This document shows positions 1 through 7,144 of a stretch of DNA of 7,645 bases, piece by piece (position 1 is the stretch's first letter; the number at the start of each line of letters is the position of its first letter). The DNA is from an uncultured Lachnospiraceae bacterium (GTDB lineage Bacteria > Bacillota > Clostridia > Lachnospirales > Lachnospiraceae). The stretch lies in contig CAJUCG010000166.1 in NCBI GenBank assembly GCA_910585065.1, positions 1 through 7,645 of the forward strand. The letters run 5' to 3'. Below the pieces are notes generated by a model, which made no database searches, was not told the origin of the DNA, and saw only the letters and a program-made list of their open reading frames with translations. Position numbers and translations under genes: made by a program.

Positions 1-6
1 ACGATA

Positions 7-15
7 TGGTATAAT
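7..15 (+). promoter_or_regulatory. Probable promoter -10 element of the GH42 / lipoprotein operon
   Basis: TGGTATAAT is a perfect TATAAT box at 10-15 with an upstream TG at 7-8, which is the extended -10 form. A -35 hexamer would fall outside the window and cannot be checked. Transcription would start near 22, giving a leader of about 110 nt before the GH42 start codon. It is the best candidate for driving the two-gene operon. An alternative is that the TATAAT is only part of the palindrome that overlaps it. Confidence 0.55.
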
Positions 16-33
16 ATCGTTAGATATTATACC
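8..33. promoter_or_regulatory. Perfect 11-bp inverted repeat, probable operator
   Basis: The arms GGTATAATATC (8-18) and GATATTATACC (23-33) are exact reverse complements around a 4-nt centre, GTTA. A second, overlapping pair, ACGATAT (1-7) and ATATCGT (14-20), is also exact. The repeat covers the -10 box and the predicted transcription start, the usual place for a repressor operator. There is no U-tract after it, so it is not a normal terminator. The cognate regulator cannot be named from the site, and no LacI, GntR or AraC gene is in the window. Confidence 0.5.
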
Positions 34-130
34 TGCGCTGATTCGTATTCGACCGTAGGGAGGACAATTACTTTAAGGATTTAATGGATATCAAAGTTAA
101 AAAATATATTATTTCAAGGAGGTAGTTTCT

Positions 131-2143
131 ATGAAACCAGTATTTAACCGAATTTTGTACGGGGGTGACTACAACCCGAACCAGTGGCCAAAAGAGGTGT
201 GGCAGGAGGATATGCGGATATTTAAGGATGCCCGTATCAACAGTGCCACAATCAATGTATTTTCCTGGGCGAAAATCCAGCCATCGGAGGAAACTTACAA
301 TTTTTCCGAACTTGACGAGATCGTTGATATGCTCAGCCGCGAAAACTATGATATTGTGCTGGCAACTTCCACGGCAGCACTTCCTGCATGGATGGCAAAA
401 CGCTACCCGGAGGTTATGAGAACGGACTATGAGGGATTGCAGCATAAATTTGGCGGTCGCCACAATGCCTGTCCGCATTCGCCGGTATTTCAGGGATTTG
501 CAAAAAAACTTGCCGGGGAACTGGCAAAGCGTTATGGGGACAACCCACATATTGCCTGCTGGCATATTAGCAATGAGTACGGCGGGGAGTGCTACTGCGA
601 GAACTGCACCAAGGCTTTCCGTATTTGGCTGCGCAAAAAATACGGGACAATAGAGGCATTGAATAAGGCATGGAACATGGAATTTTGGGGACATACCGTC
701 TATGACTGGGACGAGATTGTGCTTCCGAATGCCCTCTCGGATGGGATCGGCTATGATAAGACGGCGTTTGCCGGGTTATCCATCGATTACTGCCGCTTTA
801 ATTCCGACAGTCTTCTTGCCAATTTCACGATGGAGCGCGATGCCATTCGCGAGTATGACAAGGACACGCCAATTACAACAAATCTGATGGGAACTTACAA
901 GGCACTTGACTATTTTAAATGGGCAAAAGAGATGGATATTGTCTCCTGGGATAATTACCCAAGTTATAATACGCCATGGAGTTCAACAGCAATGCGCCAT
1001 GATCTGATGCGCGGATTAAAAAATGCACCGTTTATGCTGATGGAGCAGACACCGAGCCAGCAGAACTGGCAGCGTTACAATTCGCTAAAGCGTCCGGGAC
1101 AGATGCGCGCGCAGAGCTACCAGACAATGGCGCACGGCGCGGATACCATACAATTTTTCCAACTGCGCCGAAGTGTGGGTGGCTGCGAAAAATTCCATGG
1201 TGCGGTGATCGCACATGCGGGGACGGAGAATACCAGAGTATTTCGCGAGGTAAAACAGCTTGGGGAAGAACTGGAAAAACTTGGATATGCAACGCTTGGG
1301 GCAGTAAATCGGGCGGATGTCGGTGTGATTTTTGACTGGGATAATTACTGGGCACTTGAGTATACGAGCGGACCGAATGTAGATATTACATATGTCAATA
1401 CAATTCATCAGTATTATCAGTATTTCTACAAGAAGAATATCGCGGTGGATATGATTCCAGTGGATGCAGATTTTAGTAAATATAAGCTGATTGTCGCACC
1501 GGTGTTATATATGGTGAAGAAAGGAATGAAGGAGGCACTCACGCGCTTTGTTGAAAACGGCGGCATTTTGGTGACAACCTATATGAGCGGTATTGTGGAC
1601 GAGTCGGACAATGTACATCTAGGCGGTTACCCAGGGCCAATCAGGGAGCTTGCCGGAGTTTGGGTCGAGGAGATTGACGCGCTCGCGCCGGAGCAGAAAA
1701 ATAAAGCCGTATTCGTGGATGGGGGCGGGGCGGACTGTGGATTGGTCTGCGATCTGATGCATCTTGAAGGCGCGGAGAGCCTTGCAAACTACGGGGAAGA
1801 TTTTTATGCTGGTATGCCTGCGGTGACAAGGAACAAATTTGGTAATGGTGCGGTTTACTATGTTGGCACAAGACTTGAGGAGGCGGGACTCTACCGGATA
1901 CTTACAAAAGCCGCAGAACAGGCGGGGGTTAGCCCAGTGATTGCGGAGGAGACAGAGCTTGAAGTGGTATGCCGCGAAACAGAAAATGCGAAATTTTATT
2001 TTGTTATCAATTTCGGGGATGAGCAGTGCCAGATACCGCAGTGTTTTGTGGGAAAAGCGGATCTGCTGACGGATAAATTGATAGAGGACGGGGAGAAAAT
2101 TCCAAAATATGGAGTACGGTTAATCCGTGTGGAAAAATTTTAG
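131..2143 (+). CDS. Beta-galactosidase, glycoside hydrolase family 42
   Basis: This is a full-length (670 aa) GH42 enzyme that would release terminal beta-linked galactose from short oligosaccharides in the cytoplasm; no signal peptide is seen. The N-terminal TIM barrel (about 1-385) opens with the family motif YGGDYNPNQWP (10-20). The acid/base is E149 in WHISNEYGG and the nucleophile is E305 in FMLMEQTPSQ. C114, C154, C156 and C159 match the four-cysteine zinc site known in part of the family. A flavodoxin-like trimerisation domain (about 395-600) and a small C-terminal beta domain follow. The start is fixed by AAGGAGG at 116-122, 8 nt before the ATG. It is the first gene of an operon with the lipoprotein 27 bases downstream. 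The family is secure. The natural substrate (galactan, arabinogalactan or other galacto-oligosaccharides) is inferred from the neighbour. Confidence 0.96.
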   Translation: MKPVFNRILYGGDYNPNQWPKEVWQEDMRIFKDARINSATINVFSWAKIQPSEETYNFSELDEIVDMLSRENYDIVLATSTAALPAWMAKRYPEVMRTDYEGLQHKFGGRHNACPHSPVFQGFAKKLAGELAKRYGDNPHIACWHISNEYGGECYCENCTKAFRIWLRKKYGTIEALNKAWNMEFWGHTVYDWDEIVLPNALSDGIGYDKTAFAGLSIDYCRFNSDSLLANFTMERDAIREYDKDTPITTNLMGTYKALDYFKWAKEMDIVSWDNYPSYNTPWSSTAMRHDLMRGLKNAPFMLMEQTPSQQNWQRYNSLKRPGQMRAQSYQTMAHGADTIQFFQLRRSVGGCEKFHGAVIAHAGTENTRVFREVKQLGEELEKLGYATLGAVNRADVGVIFDWDNYWALEYTSGPNVDITYVNTIHQYYQYFYKKNIAVDMIPVDADFSKYKLIVAPVLYMVKKGMKEALTRFVENGGILVTTYMSGIVDESDNVHLGGYPGPIRELAGVWVEEIDALAPEQKNKAVFVDGGGADCGLVCDLMHLEGAESLANYGEDFYAGMPAVTRNKFGNGAVYYVGTRLEEAGLYRILTKAAEQAGVSPVIAEETELEVVCRETENAKFYFVINFGDEQCQIPQCFVGKADLLTDKLIEDGEKIPKYGVRLIRVEKF

Positions 2144-2170
2144 TAGTACGCACATATTTATGGAGGGATT

Positions 2171-4975
2171 ATGAGGAAAAAAATTGCAAAAATTTTTAGC
2201 TATGTTACTGCTGCCATGCTTGTGCTTGGTATGGGGGCGTGCGGCGGAAAAGGGGAGGAGGAAGCCTTAAATCCAACGGCTACTGTCGCGGCAGATGCCA
2301 ACCCGACGGGTGGGGGGCAGGGAAAAGAACCCTCTGCCACACCGGATGCCAACCCGGCAGGCGAGGAAAAAGAGAAAGAGCCTTCTGCCGCGCCGGATGC
2401 CAGCCCGGCGGGCGAGGAAAAAGAGAAAGAGCCCTCTGCCGCGCCGGATGCGGGGAATGAAATTACTTATACAAAGATTGCCATTACGGAGGATATGATT
2501 ACTTCTTCCACGCCGTGGAACAATGGATCGGATGTTGCGGCAAATGCCTTTGACGGCGATGTTTCCACCTTTTTTGACGGCTTGGAGGAAGGCTATATCC
2601 GCGTGGATTTGGGAAAAGAGTACCTGATTGGAAAAGTGGGCTACGCGCCAAGAAGCGGCTATGAATCGCGCTTGTCAGGCACATTTTACGGGAGTCTTGA
2701 CGGCAGAACATGGTATGAAATCTATCAGATAAAATCCGCTCCCTCCTCAATGAAAGAGGCGGATTATACCGAATTTTCCACAGTGGGGCGTTTTCGCTAT
2801 GTCAAATATGAAAATATCAGTGACTGCGCGAATATTTCCGAGATAGTACTGTATGCGGCTGAGGAAATTCCTTTAGAGCTTGTAACCGAGATTGGGCGGG
2901 AGACATATGCGGATGGAACTTATGAAACTCTTGATGAAATTCCTCAGGATCGCGGTATGATTCAGGCGGGATTTGATGTGGACGGGATCGATGACATTGC
3001 AAAGGTAGCCTGCGACAATAATCCATCAACCGTTGCAAAGGCGGAAGGCGGCGGGGAGATTGTACTGACCTTAGATCGCGAGTATACTTTGTCCGCGATC
3101 GCCTATATGGGCGGTGCGGACGGGGAAATTTCCCCTGCCGATCTTGCGGGTGGACAATTTTATGGCAGTGCCGACAAAGAAGAATGGGATCTTCTCTATG
3201 AGATTGGCACGCCGCCGGATTCCGTATGTTCCACATTTGTTTATTATGGTGAATTGCTTACCACGGGATCTTATCGCTATATAAAATATCAAAATCCAAA
3301 TGGCAGGACTGCCATTTCAGAAATCAGGGTGTATGCAATGGAAACAGAATTATCAGTATCTTTGGCGGCACTCCCGTTTGCGACAAACGCAAAAGGGGAG
3401 GTAAATAATGTCGCTCTATATTGGGGAAGTTCGCTGGAGGCGCAGACCTATGAAATTTATCGCGCGGGTGCGGACAAAAATTTCGCGCTGGTTTATACTG
3501 GGTGCGGCACATCCTGGCAGGATTATGATTTGCCGGCTGGAGAATATACTTACCGGATGGAATTAAAAAATGGCAATACAAAGCTTGTTAGCAATGAGAC
3601 AAGTGTACATTGCGGCGCGATGCCGGAGGCGGAATTAAAAGTGCTTAACAATATGCAGGCGGGGAATGGACTGTCCATGCGCAGCGGGATCTGTTCGGAA
3701 GGAGTTTATTACAGCTACAATATCTCCGTTACGGCGGGAAAAGCAAAAATTACGGAGCAAAGCTCAAAGGATGGATATAATTTTGGAAATTCCCGGACAG
3801 TACTTACCAGCGAGGCACATGAACTTCTAAAAAGCTGTAAGATTGAGAGCGCGAAAACGGTCTATGTAAAAGAGCAAAATAAAGTGGTGATGGTTGCCCA
3901 CTGGGAAAAACCAGAGGGCTATGCGGACGGAAAACTTTTGTTAGTTACAGGAACACCGGGCGGGGAATTTACACTGCATGGAATTTGGAACCCGGAAGGC
4001 ATAGAAGTGCGCGATATGTCAATTTTTGTGGATGATGATGGGACGGGATATCTGTTAGCCGCGGCGAACAAACCGGGCGAGGGCGCGAACGCAAGCATCT
4101 ATATTTTCCGTTTCGCTAAGGATTTCTCAGATATTGACGGTATTGTTACAACGCTGTTTGAAAACCAGTACCGCGAGATGCCAAATGTGGTAAAGGCGGA
4201 TGGATGGTACTATCTTTTTCTCTCACAGGCGGCGGGCTGGTATCCAAGTTCCGGTGCATATGCCTCCTCCCGCAGCATGGAAAAGGGATGGAGTGAACTG
4301 CGCCCGATTGGAAATACCTCTACATTTTCTTCCCAGTCAAGCTGGATTGCCGTGCTTGGAGAGGGGGAGGAGAAAAATTATCTGATGCACGCCTACCGCT
4401 GGATTGCCGGGGAGGGAACAAGTTCCACAATGATTGCTCCGGTTTTATTTGCAGACGGTATTGCCTATTATGATTATTTTCCGAAAATCCTCTACAACGA
4501 CCGGACGGGTGATATGGTTCCGCTGGCACCTGGGCGGCTTCTTTCCCAGGACTGTCCGGTTACCGCAACACTTGGCGCGGCGGAGGGCGGTGAAGTCTTC
4601 CATGTGACGGACGGGAATTATTTCAGTTCCTACACTGCGGATTCTGCTACCTGGCCAATCAGTTTGACCATCGATCTGGGTAGGGAATGTGAGCTGACGA
4701 ATTTGCAGATTTCTTGGTATATCTGTAAGGGATCAGAAGGGTACTATATCTATGATGTATATGGAAGTGTAGATGGAAATAATTGGGAAATTCTGCATGA
4801 AAATTCCAATGAGAAAGATACGCGCGTTTCCAAAACCTATGGATTTAATGTGAACTCGCTTTCCGGAACGGCAAGATATGTAAAGATCACTGTTAATGGG
4901 GCAAGGCTTCAAAATAATCCGGATTATAATTGGTACACACCAACCATCTATGAAGTAAAGGTGTTTGGAAAATAA
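2171..4975 (+). CDS. Surface lipoprotein: GH43-like (exo-beta-1,3-galactanase-type) propeller with three discoidin/CBM32-like domains
   Basis: A 934-aa protein with a lipoprotein signal: KK-rich start, hydrophobic core, and GMGAC with the lipidated Cys at 24. Residues 25-96 form a low-complexity acidic linker with three 17-residue repeats. Two discoidin (F5/8 type C) folds follow at about 97-230 and 236-389, with AFDGD and ACDNN early and FRYVKYEN and YRYIKYQN late. Residues about 393-480 resemble an Fn3 domain. The propeller spans about 485-790, with RDMSIFVDDDG (614-624), REMPNVV (668-674) and STFSSQSSW (717-725). A third discoidin domain (about 797-934) has ARYVKITV. By recalled alignment to GH43_24 exo-beta-1,3-galactanases, E669 is the acid, Q722 the unusual base and E559 the pKa modulator. 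The expected role is to bind and trim galactan chains at the cell surface. GGAGG at 2162-2166 is 4 nt before the ATG. Subfamily and substrate are inference; a catalytically weak binding protein is possible. Confidence 0.85.
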   Translation: MRKKIAKIFSYVTAAMLVLGMGACGGKGEEEALNPTATVAADANPTGGGQGKEPSATPDANPAGEEKEKEPSAAPDASPAGEEKEKEPSAAPDAGNEITYTKIAITEDMITSSTPWNNGSDVAANAFDGDVSTFFDGLEEGYIRVDLGKEYLIGKVGYAPRSGYESRLSGTFYGSLDGRTWYEIYQIKSAPSSMKEADYTEFSTVGRFRYVKYENISDCANISEIVLYAAEEIPLELVTEIGRETYADGTYETLDEIPQDRGMIQAGFDVDGIDDIAKVACDNNPSTVAKAEGGGEIVLTLDREYTLSAIAYMGGADGEISPADLAGGQFYGSADKEEWDLLYEIGTPPDSVCSTFVYYGELLTTGSYRYIKYQNPNGRTAISEIRVYAMETELSVSLAALPFATNAKGEVNNVALYWGSSLEAQTYEIYRAGADKNFALVYTGCGTSWQDYDLPAGEYTYRMELKNGNTKLVSNETSVHCGAMPEAELKVLNNMQAGNGLSMRSGICSEGVYYSYNISVTAGKAKITEQSSKDGYNFGNSRTVLTSEAHELLKSCKIESAKTVYVKEQNKVVMVAHWEKPEGYADGKLLLVTGTPGGEFTLHGIWNPEGIEVRDMSIFVDDDGTGYLLAAANKPGEGANASIYIFRFAKDFSDIDGIVTTLFENQYREMPNVVKADGWYYLFLSQAAGWYPSSGAYASSRSMEKGWSELRPIGNTSTFSSQSSWIAVLGEGEEKNYLMHAYRWIAGEGTSSTMIAPVLFADGIAYYDYFPKILYNDRTGDMVPLAPGRLLSQDCPVTATLGAAEGGEVFHVTDGNYFSSYTADSATWPISLTIDLGRECELTNLQISWYICKGSEGYYIYDVYGSVDGNNWEILHENSNEKDTRVSKTYGFNVNSLSGTARYVKITVNGARLQNNPDYNWYTPTIYEVKVFGK
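2291..2443 (+). repeat. Three tandem 51-bp (17-codon) repeats encoding the lipoprotein linker
   Basis: Residues 41-57, 58-74 and 75-91 of the lipoprotein are three 17-residue units. The second and third differ by one residue (PDANPAGEE versus PDASPAGEE, then KEKEPSAA) and are nearly identical in DNA. The first is diverged, with GGGQGKEPSAT in place of the charged segment. The period is exactly 51 bp, so gain or loss of a unit keeps the frame. The segment is a flexible spacer between the lipid anchor and the first discoidin domain, likely to hold the enzyme clear of the cell wall. Confidence 0.9.
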
Positions 4976-4992
4976 AGGACAGTAAATAGGAG

Positions 4993-5030
4993 ATAGGAAG
5001 GAGTCTTTGATGGGGCTTCTTCCTATTTTT
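4993..5030 (+). terminator. Strong intrinsic terminator after the lipoprotein gene
   Basis: ATAGGAAGGAGTC (4993-5005) pairs with the strand ending CTTCTTCCTAT (up to 5026), giving about 13-15 base pairs with a few G-T wobbles and a loop of about 4 nt around 5008-5011. A run of five T follows at 5026-5030. It begins 17 bases after the stop codon and separates the carbohydrate operon from the two-component operon. Confidence 0.88.
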
Positions 5031-5105
5031 GTGCGCAGAGAAAATATGTTAGTCGAAGCTGGGGCACTAGGTGTAGCAAGTAAAAAAAAGAGATAAAAAA
5101 TAATG

Positions 5106-5134
5106 TGGAAATTGTGAGATTTTTTGTGTATAAT
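5106..5134 (+). promoter_or_regulatory. Probable promoter of the two-component operon
   Basis: A perfect TATAAT lies at 5129-5134. TGGAAA at 5106-5111 is a weak -35 (4 of 6 to TTGACA) at the ideal 17-nt spacing. The predicted start near 5141 leaves a leader of about 30 nt to the response regulator ATG. TTGTGA at 5112-5117 looks more like a -35 but is only 11 nt from the -10. No LytTR-type direct repeat pair was recognised in the upstream 5031-5105 segment. Confidence 0.6.
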
Positions 5135-5170
5135 AAAAAAAATTAGTAAAATATCAAGAGGGGCAGCAGG

Positions 5171-5872
5171 ATGGAATTAAAGATTGCGGTCTGTGACGAT
5201 GACTCTTCCCAGAGAAACTATCTTACAGAAACCGTTCTTACATGGGCAAAGAGAAGATGCCATCTAACAAAACTAATCCCATATGTAAATGCGAAGGCAT
5301 TTCTGTTTGATTACGAGGATCAAAAGGACTTTGACATTTTGCTTCTCGATGTGGAAATGCCGGAAATCAGCGGGATCGAGCTGGCAAAAATTGTTCGAAG
5401 GGAAAGCCAGTCTGTACAGATTATTTTTATTACTGGGTATTATGAGTACTTTAGCGATGGGTTTGATGTGTCAGCACTTCATTATCTGATTAAGCCCGTG
5501 GATGCGGATAAGCTTTTTCCGGTACTTGACCGGGCAGTCAAACATTTGACAGAGAGAGAGCGGGCGATTTTGATTTCCACGGCGGAGGGAGAATTTAAAG
5601 TGCCGCTTAGCAATATTTTGTATCTTGAAGCACAGAAAGCATATGTCGTTATCCATACGGTAACAAGTGATTACCGTATGCGCGTCGCGCTTACCAAATT
5701 TACCGAACAGCTTGACGGAACTTTTTTCAAGGTGCATCGCTCCTATGTGGTTAGTCTGAAATATATTGAGAAAATTACGCGCACTGAAGTTTCGATGGCA
5801 AACGGCGATGTGGTTCCCATTAGCCGCGGGATGTACGATGCCGTCCATGCCGCACTGATAAAATATTTATAA
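5171..5872 (+). CDS. LytTR-family response regulator (AgrA/ComE/LytR type)
   Basis: A 233-aa transcription regulator. The receiver domain (1 to about 122) has the acidic pair D9-D10 in VCDDD, the phosphoacceptor D60 in LLLDVEMP, T88 in FITGYYEY and K108 in YLIKPVD, so all switch residues are present. The C-terminal LytTR DNA-binding domain (about 133-233) shows the typical ILYLEAQKAYVVIHT and FFKVHRSYVVSLKYI. GAGGGG at 5158-5163, 7 nt before the ATG, supports the start. It lies 15 bases upstream of a histidine kinase gene and is surely its partner. LytTR regulators usually bind pairs of short direct repeats and often control secreted products. Its targets are unknown here; the upstream sugar operon and the secreted protein at the right edge are candidates by position only. 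Confidence 0.95.
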   Translation: MELKIAVCDDDSSQRNYLTETVLTWAKRRCHLTKLIPYVNAKAFLFDYEDQKDFDILLLDVEMPEISGIELAKIVRRESQSVQIIFITGYYEYFSDGFDVSALHYLIKPVDADKLFPVLDRAVKHLTERERAILISTAEGEFKVPLSNILYLEAQKAYVVIHTVTSDYRMRVALTKFTEQLDGTFFKVHRSYVVSLKYIEKITRTEVSMANGDVVPISRGMYDAVHAALIKYL

Positions 5873-5887
5873 CCGCGGGGGCAGGAA

Positions 5888-6553
5888 ATGTTATTTGACC
5901 GATGGATTGAAAAAAGGGTTGCAGCCTTTGAAAATGAAATAATGAAGAAATATTATGCAGAAGTTGAAAATATGTATTTAAAAATGCGGGGTTGGCGGCA
6001 TGATTACCGGCATCATATCCAGACAATGAAAGTGTATGCGGCACAGGGGGAACTGGGCGAGATCTCCGATTATCTTGATATGCTAGATCACGATCTGACC
6101 AATGTGGAAACGGTGATTCGAACGGGAAACCGTATGGCGGATGCGATCTTAAATAGTAAGCTCTCCCTTGCCACAGAGAAAAATATCCGAGTAAAAGCGG
6201 AGGCAAAAATTCCCGTATCTCTTGCAATTCCGGCGGTTGATCTCTGTATTGTGATCGGCAATCTTTTGGATAATGCGATGGAGGCCTGTATGGAATTGCC
6301 GGAGAAAGAGCGTTTGATTCGGCTGTATGTGGAGATGAAGGGGAGATACCTCTACCTCGCGCTTACCAATACGGCGGGGGGAAAGAAAAAGAGGGAATTC
6401 CGCACAACCAAGGGAGAGGGGCACGGATTTGGGCTTTCTCGAATTGATGCGATAGTGAAAAAATATGGGGGCTATGTGACAAGAGCATCCGAAGATGGGG
6501 CATTTTCAACAGAAATTTTGCTCCCCGCTGTTTACAGGGAGAAAGAGGGTTAA
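5888..6553 (+). CDS. Short soluble sensor histidine kinase, GHKL ATPase, HPK10-like
   Basis: A 221-aa kinase that should phosphorylate the response regulator encoded just upstream. A helical N-terminus (about 5-35) leads into the H-box WRHDYRHHIQ, with phosphorylated H38 followed by D39. The N-box is GNLLDNAMEA (N125, N129). The G-box is GEGHGFGLSRI (176-186), followed by KKYGG, which is typical of the AgrC/ComD-like group. Most members are about 400 aa with several membrane helices. This one has none and no recognisable sensor domain, and it is bounded upstream by the response regulator gene, so the absence is not a mis-called start. GCAGGA just before the ATG is a weak ribosome site, so translational coupling across the 15-base gap is likely. 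It could take a signal from a separate membrane or cytoplasmic partner. Confidence 0.92.
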   Translation: MLFDRWIEKRVAAFENEIMKKYYAEVENMYLKMRGWRHDYRHHIQTMKVYAAQGELGEISDYLDMLDHDLTNVETVIRTGNRMADAILNSKLSLATEKNIRVKAEAKIPVSLAIPAVDLCIVIGNLLDNAMEACMELPEKERLIRLYVEMKGRYLYLALTNTAGGKKKREFRTTKGEGHGFGLSRIDAIVKKYGGYVTRASEDGAFSTEILLPAVYREKEG

Positions 6554-6574
6554 TAAGAGAATAATAATTTTTTG

Positions 6575-7122
6575 ATGAGGAAACTATCTGACAGCTTGTT
6601 GGGGTTGTACAGCATATAAAGGAGAGACAGTACAAGAAGGTTTATGTAATCCTGATCCCTTGTATAGAGTATTATATTATTAAAGCTTTTGGGGATACGA
6701 ATAATATTGAAGTACAGAATGTGATAAATCTAAGTGATTATAGTAATTTAGAGCTAAATAGAAGAATTTATCGGGGACAATGTCCAAGTTTTGAAAAGTA
6801 TTGTAAGCAGGTGGCGTTACATATTCTGAGATTTCGTCAGAGGGTAGGCAGCGGTCGGGAAGGACTCTTTTATTTTGTTGACTGTTTATGCGAGAAAGCA
6901 GAAACTGCAGGCTGTGTAGTAGAAATGACAAAATTGCAAAAAGCTTGGAAGTTAGTAAAAATCTTATCCACTCATGAAACGAATAGTAGCAATATTTACT
7001 TTAAAATGCGGCGTGTGGGGATTAGGGATATACAGGTTCAGCAAGTAGATATGTATAACATGTTATGTCGTAATCTGAGATGTACGAATTATCTAAAGTT
7101 GTCAGATTTGATAACAGAGTAA
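6575..7122 (+). pseudogene. Unrecognised gene, apparently broken by a -1 frameshift
   Basis: I do not recognise this protein. The frame ending at 7122 is open from 6592 but has no ATG; its first standard start is GTG at 6721 (133 aa). The 43 codons before that GTG read like protein (KKVYVILIPCIEYYIIKAFG). A neighbouring frame starts with ATG at 6575 (MRKLSDSLLG) and joins this one at the GGGG run at 6601-6604. One extra G there would give a single ORF of about 182 aa. The product has many cysteines and no signal peptide or membrane segment that I can see; the C-terminal half reads smoothly to SDLITE. Neither start has a good ribosome site, while AAAGGAGAG at 6618-6626 serves no in-frame start. 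It begins 22 bases after the kinase and is more AT-rich than it. Alternatives are a sequencing error, recoding, or a real shorter gene from 6721. Confidence 0.5.
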
Positions 7123-7144
7123 GATGATTCTAACTCAGTTTTTT
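7113..7144 (+). terminator. Probable intrinsic terminator overlapping the stop codon
   Basis: GAGT (7117-7120) pairs with ACTC (7133-7136) and AGA (7122-7124) with TCT (7129-7131) around a TGAT loop, with one A-A mismatch between them. The stem extends outward after a second A-A mismatch (AAC 7113-7115 with GTT 7138-7140). Six T follow at 7139-7144. The stem is AT-rich and interrupted, so it is weaker than the 4993 terminator. Its position at the stop codon of the preceding gene supports it. Confidence 0.6.

Noticed and set aside
68..694. Long minus-strand ORF (208 codons) opposite the GH42 start
   Set aside because: It lies antisense to an unmistakable GH42 gene, has no family resemblance, and starts inside the coding region without a ribosome site. 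It is a shadow of the GH42 codon pattern.
2817..3236. Minus-strand ORF (139 codons) inside the lipoprotein gene
   Set aside because: The His/Arg/Pro-rich translation is typical of an antisense shadow, and the + strand frame carries clear discoidin domains.
5031..5105. LytTR direct-repeat operator upstream of the response regulator
   Set aside because: No pair of matching repeats at the expected one-turn spacing could be seen.
5820..6227. Minus-strand ORF (135 codons) across the regulator/kinase junction
   Set aside because: It is antisense to conserved LytTR and kinase motifs, with no promoter or ribosome site of its own.
6522..6573. Possible terminator after the kinase gene (CTCCC / GGGAG plus a later T-run)
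   Set aside because: The stem is only 5 bp with a long loop, and the T-run at 6568-6573 is more than 20 bases away, so the parts do not form an intrinsic terminator.
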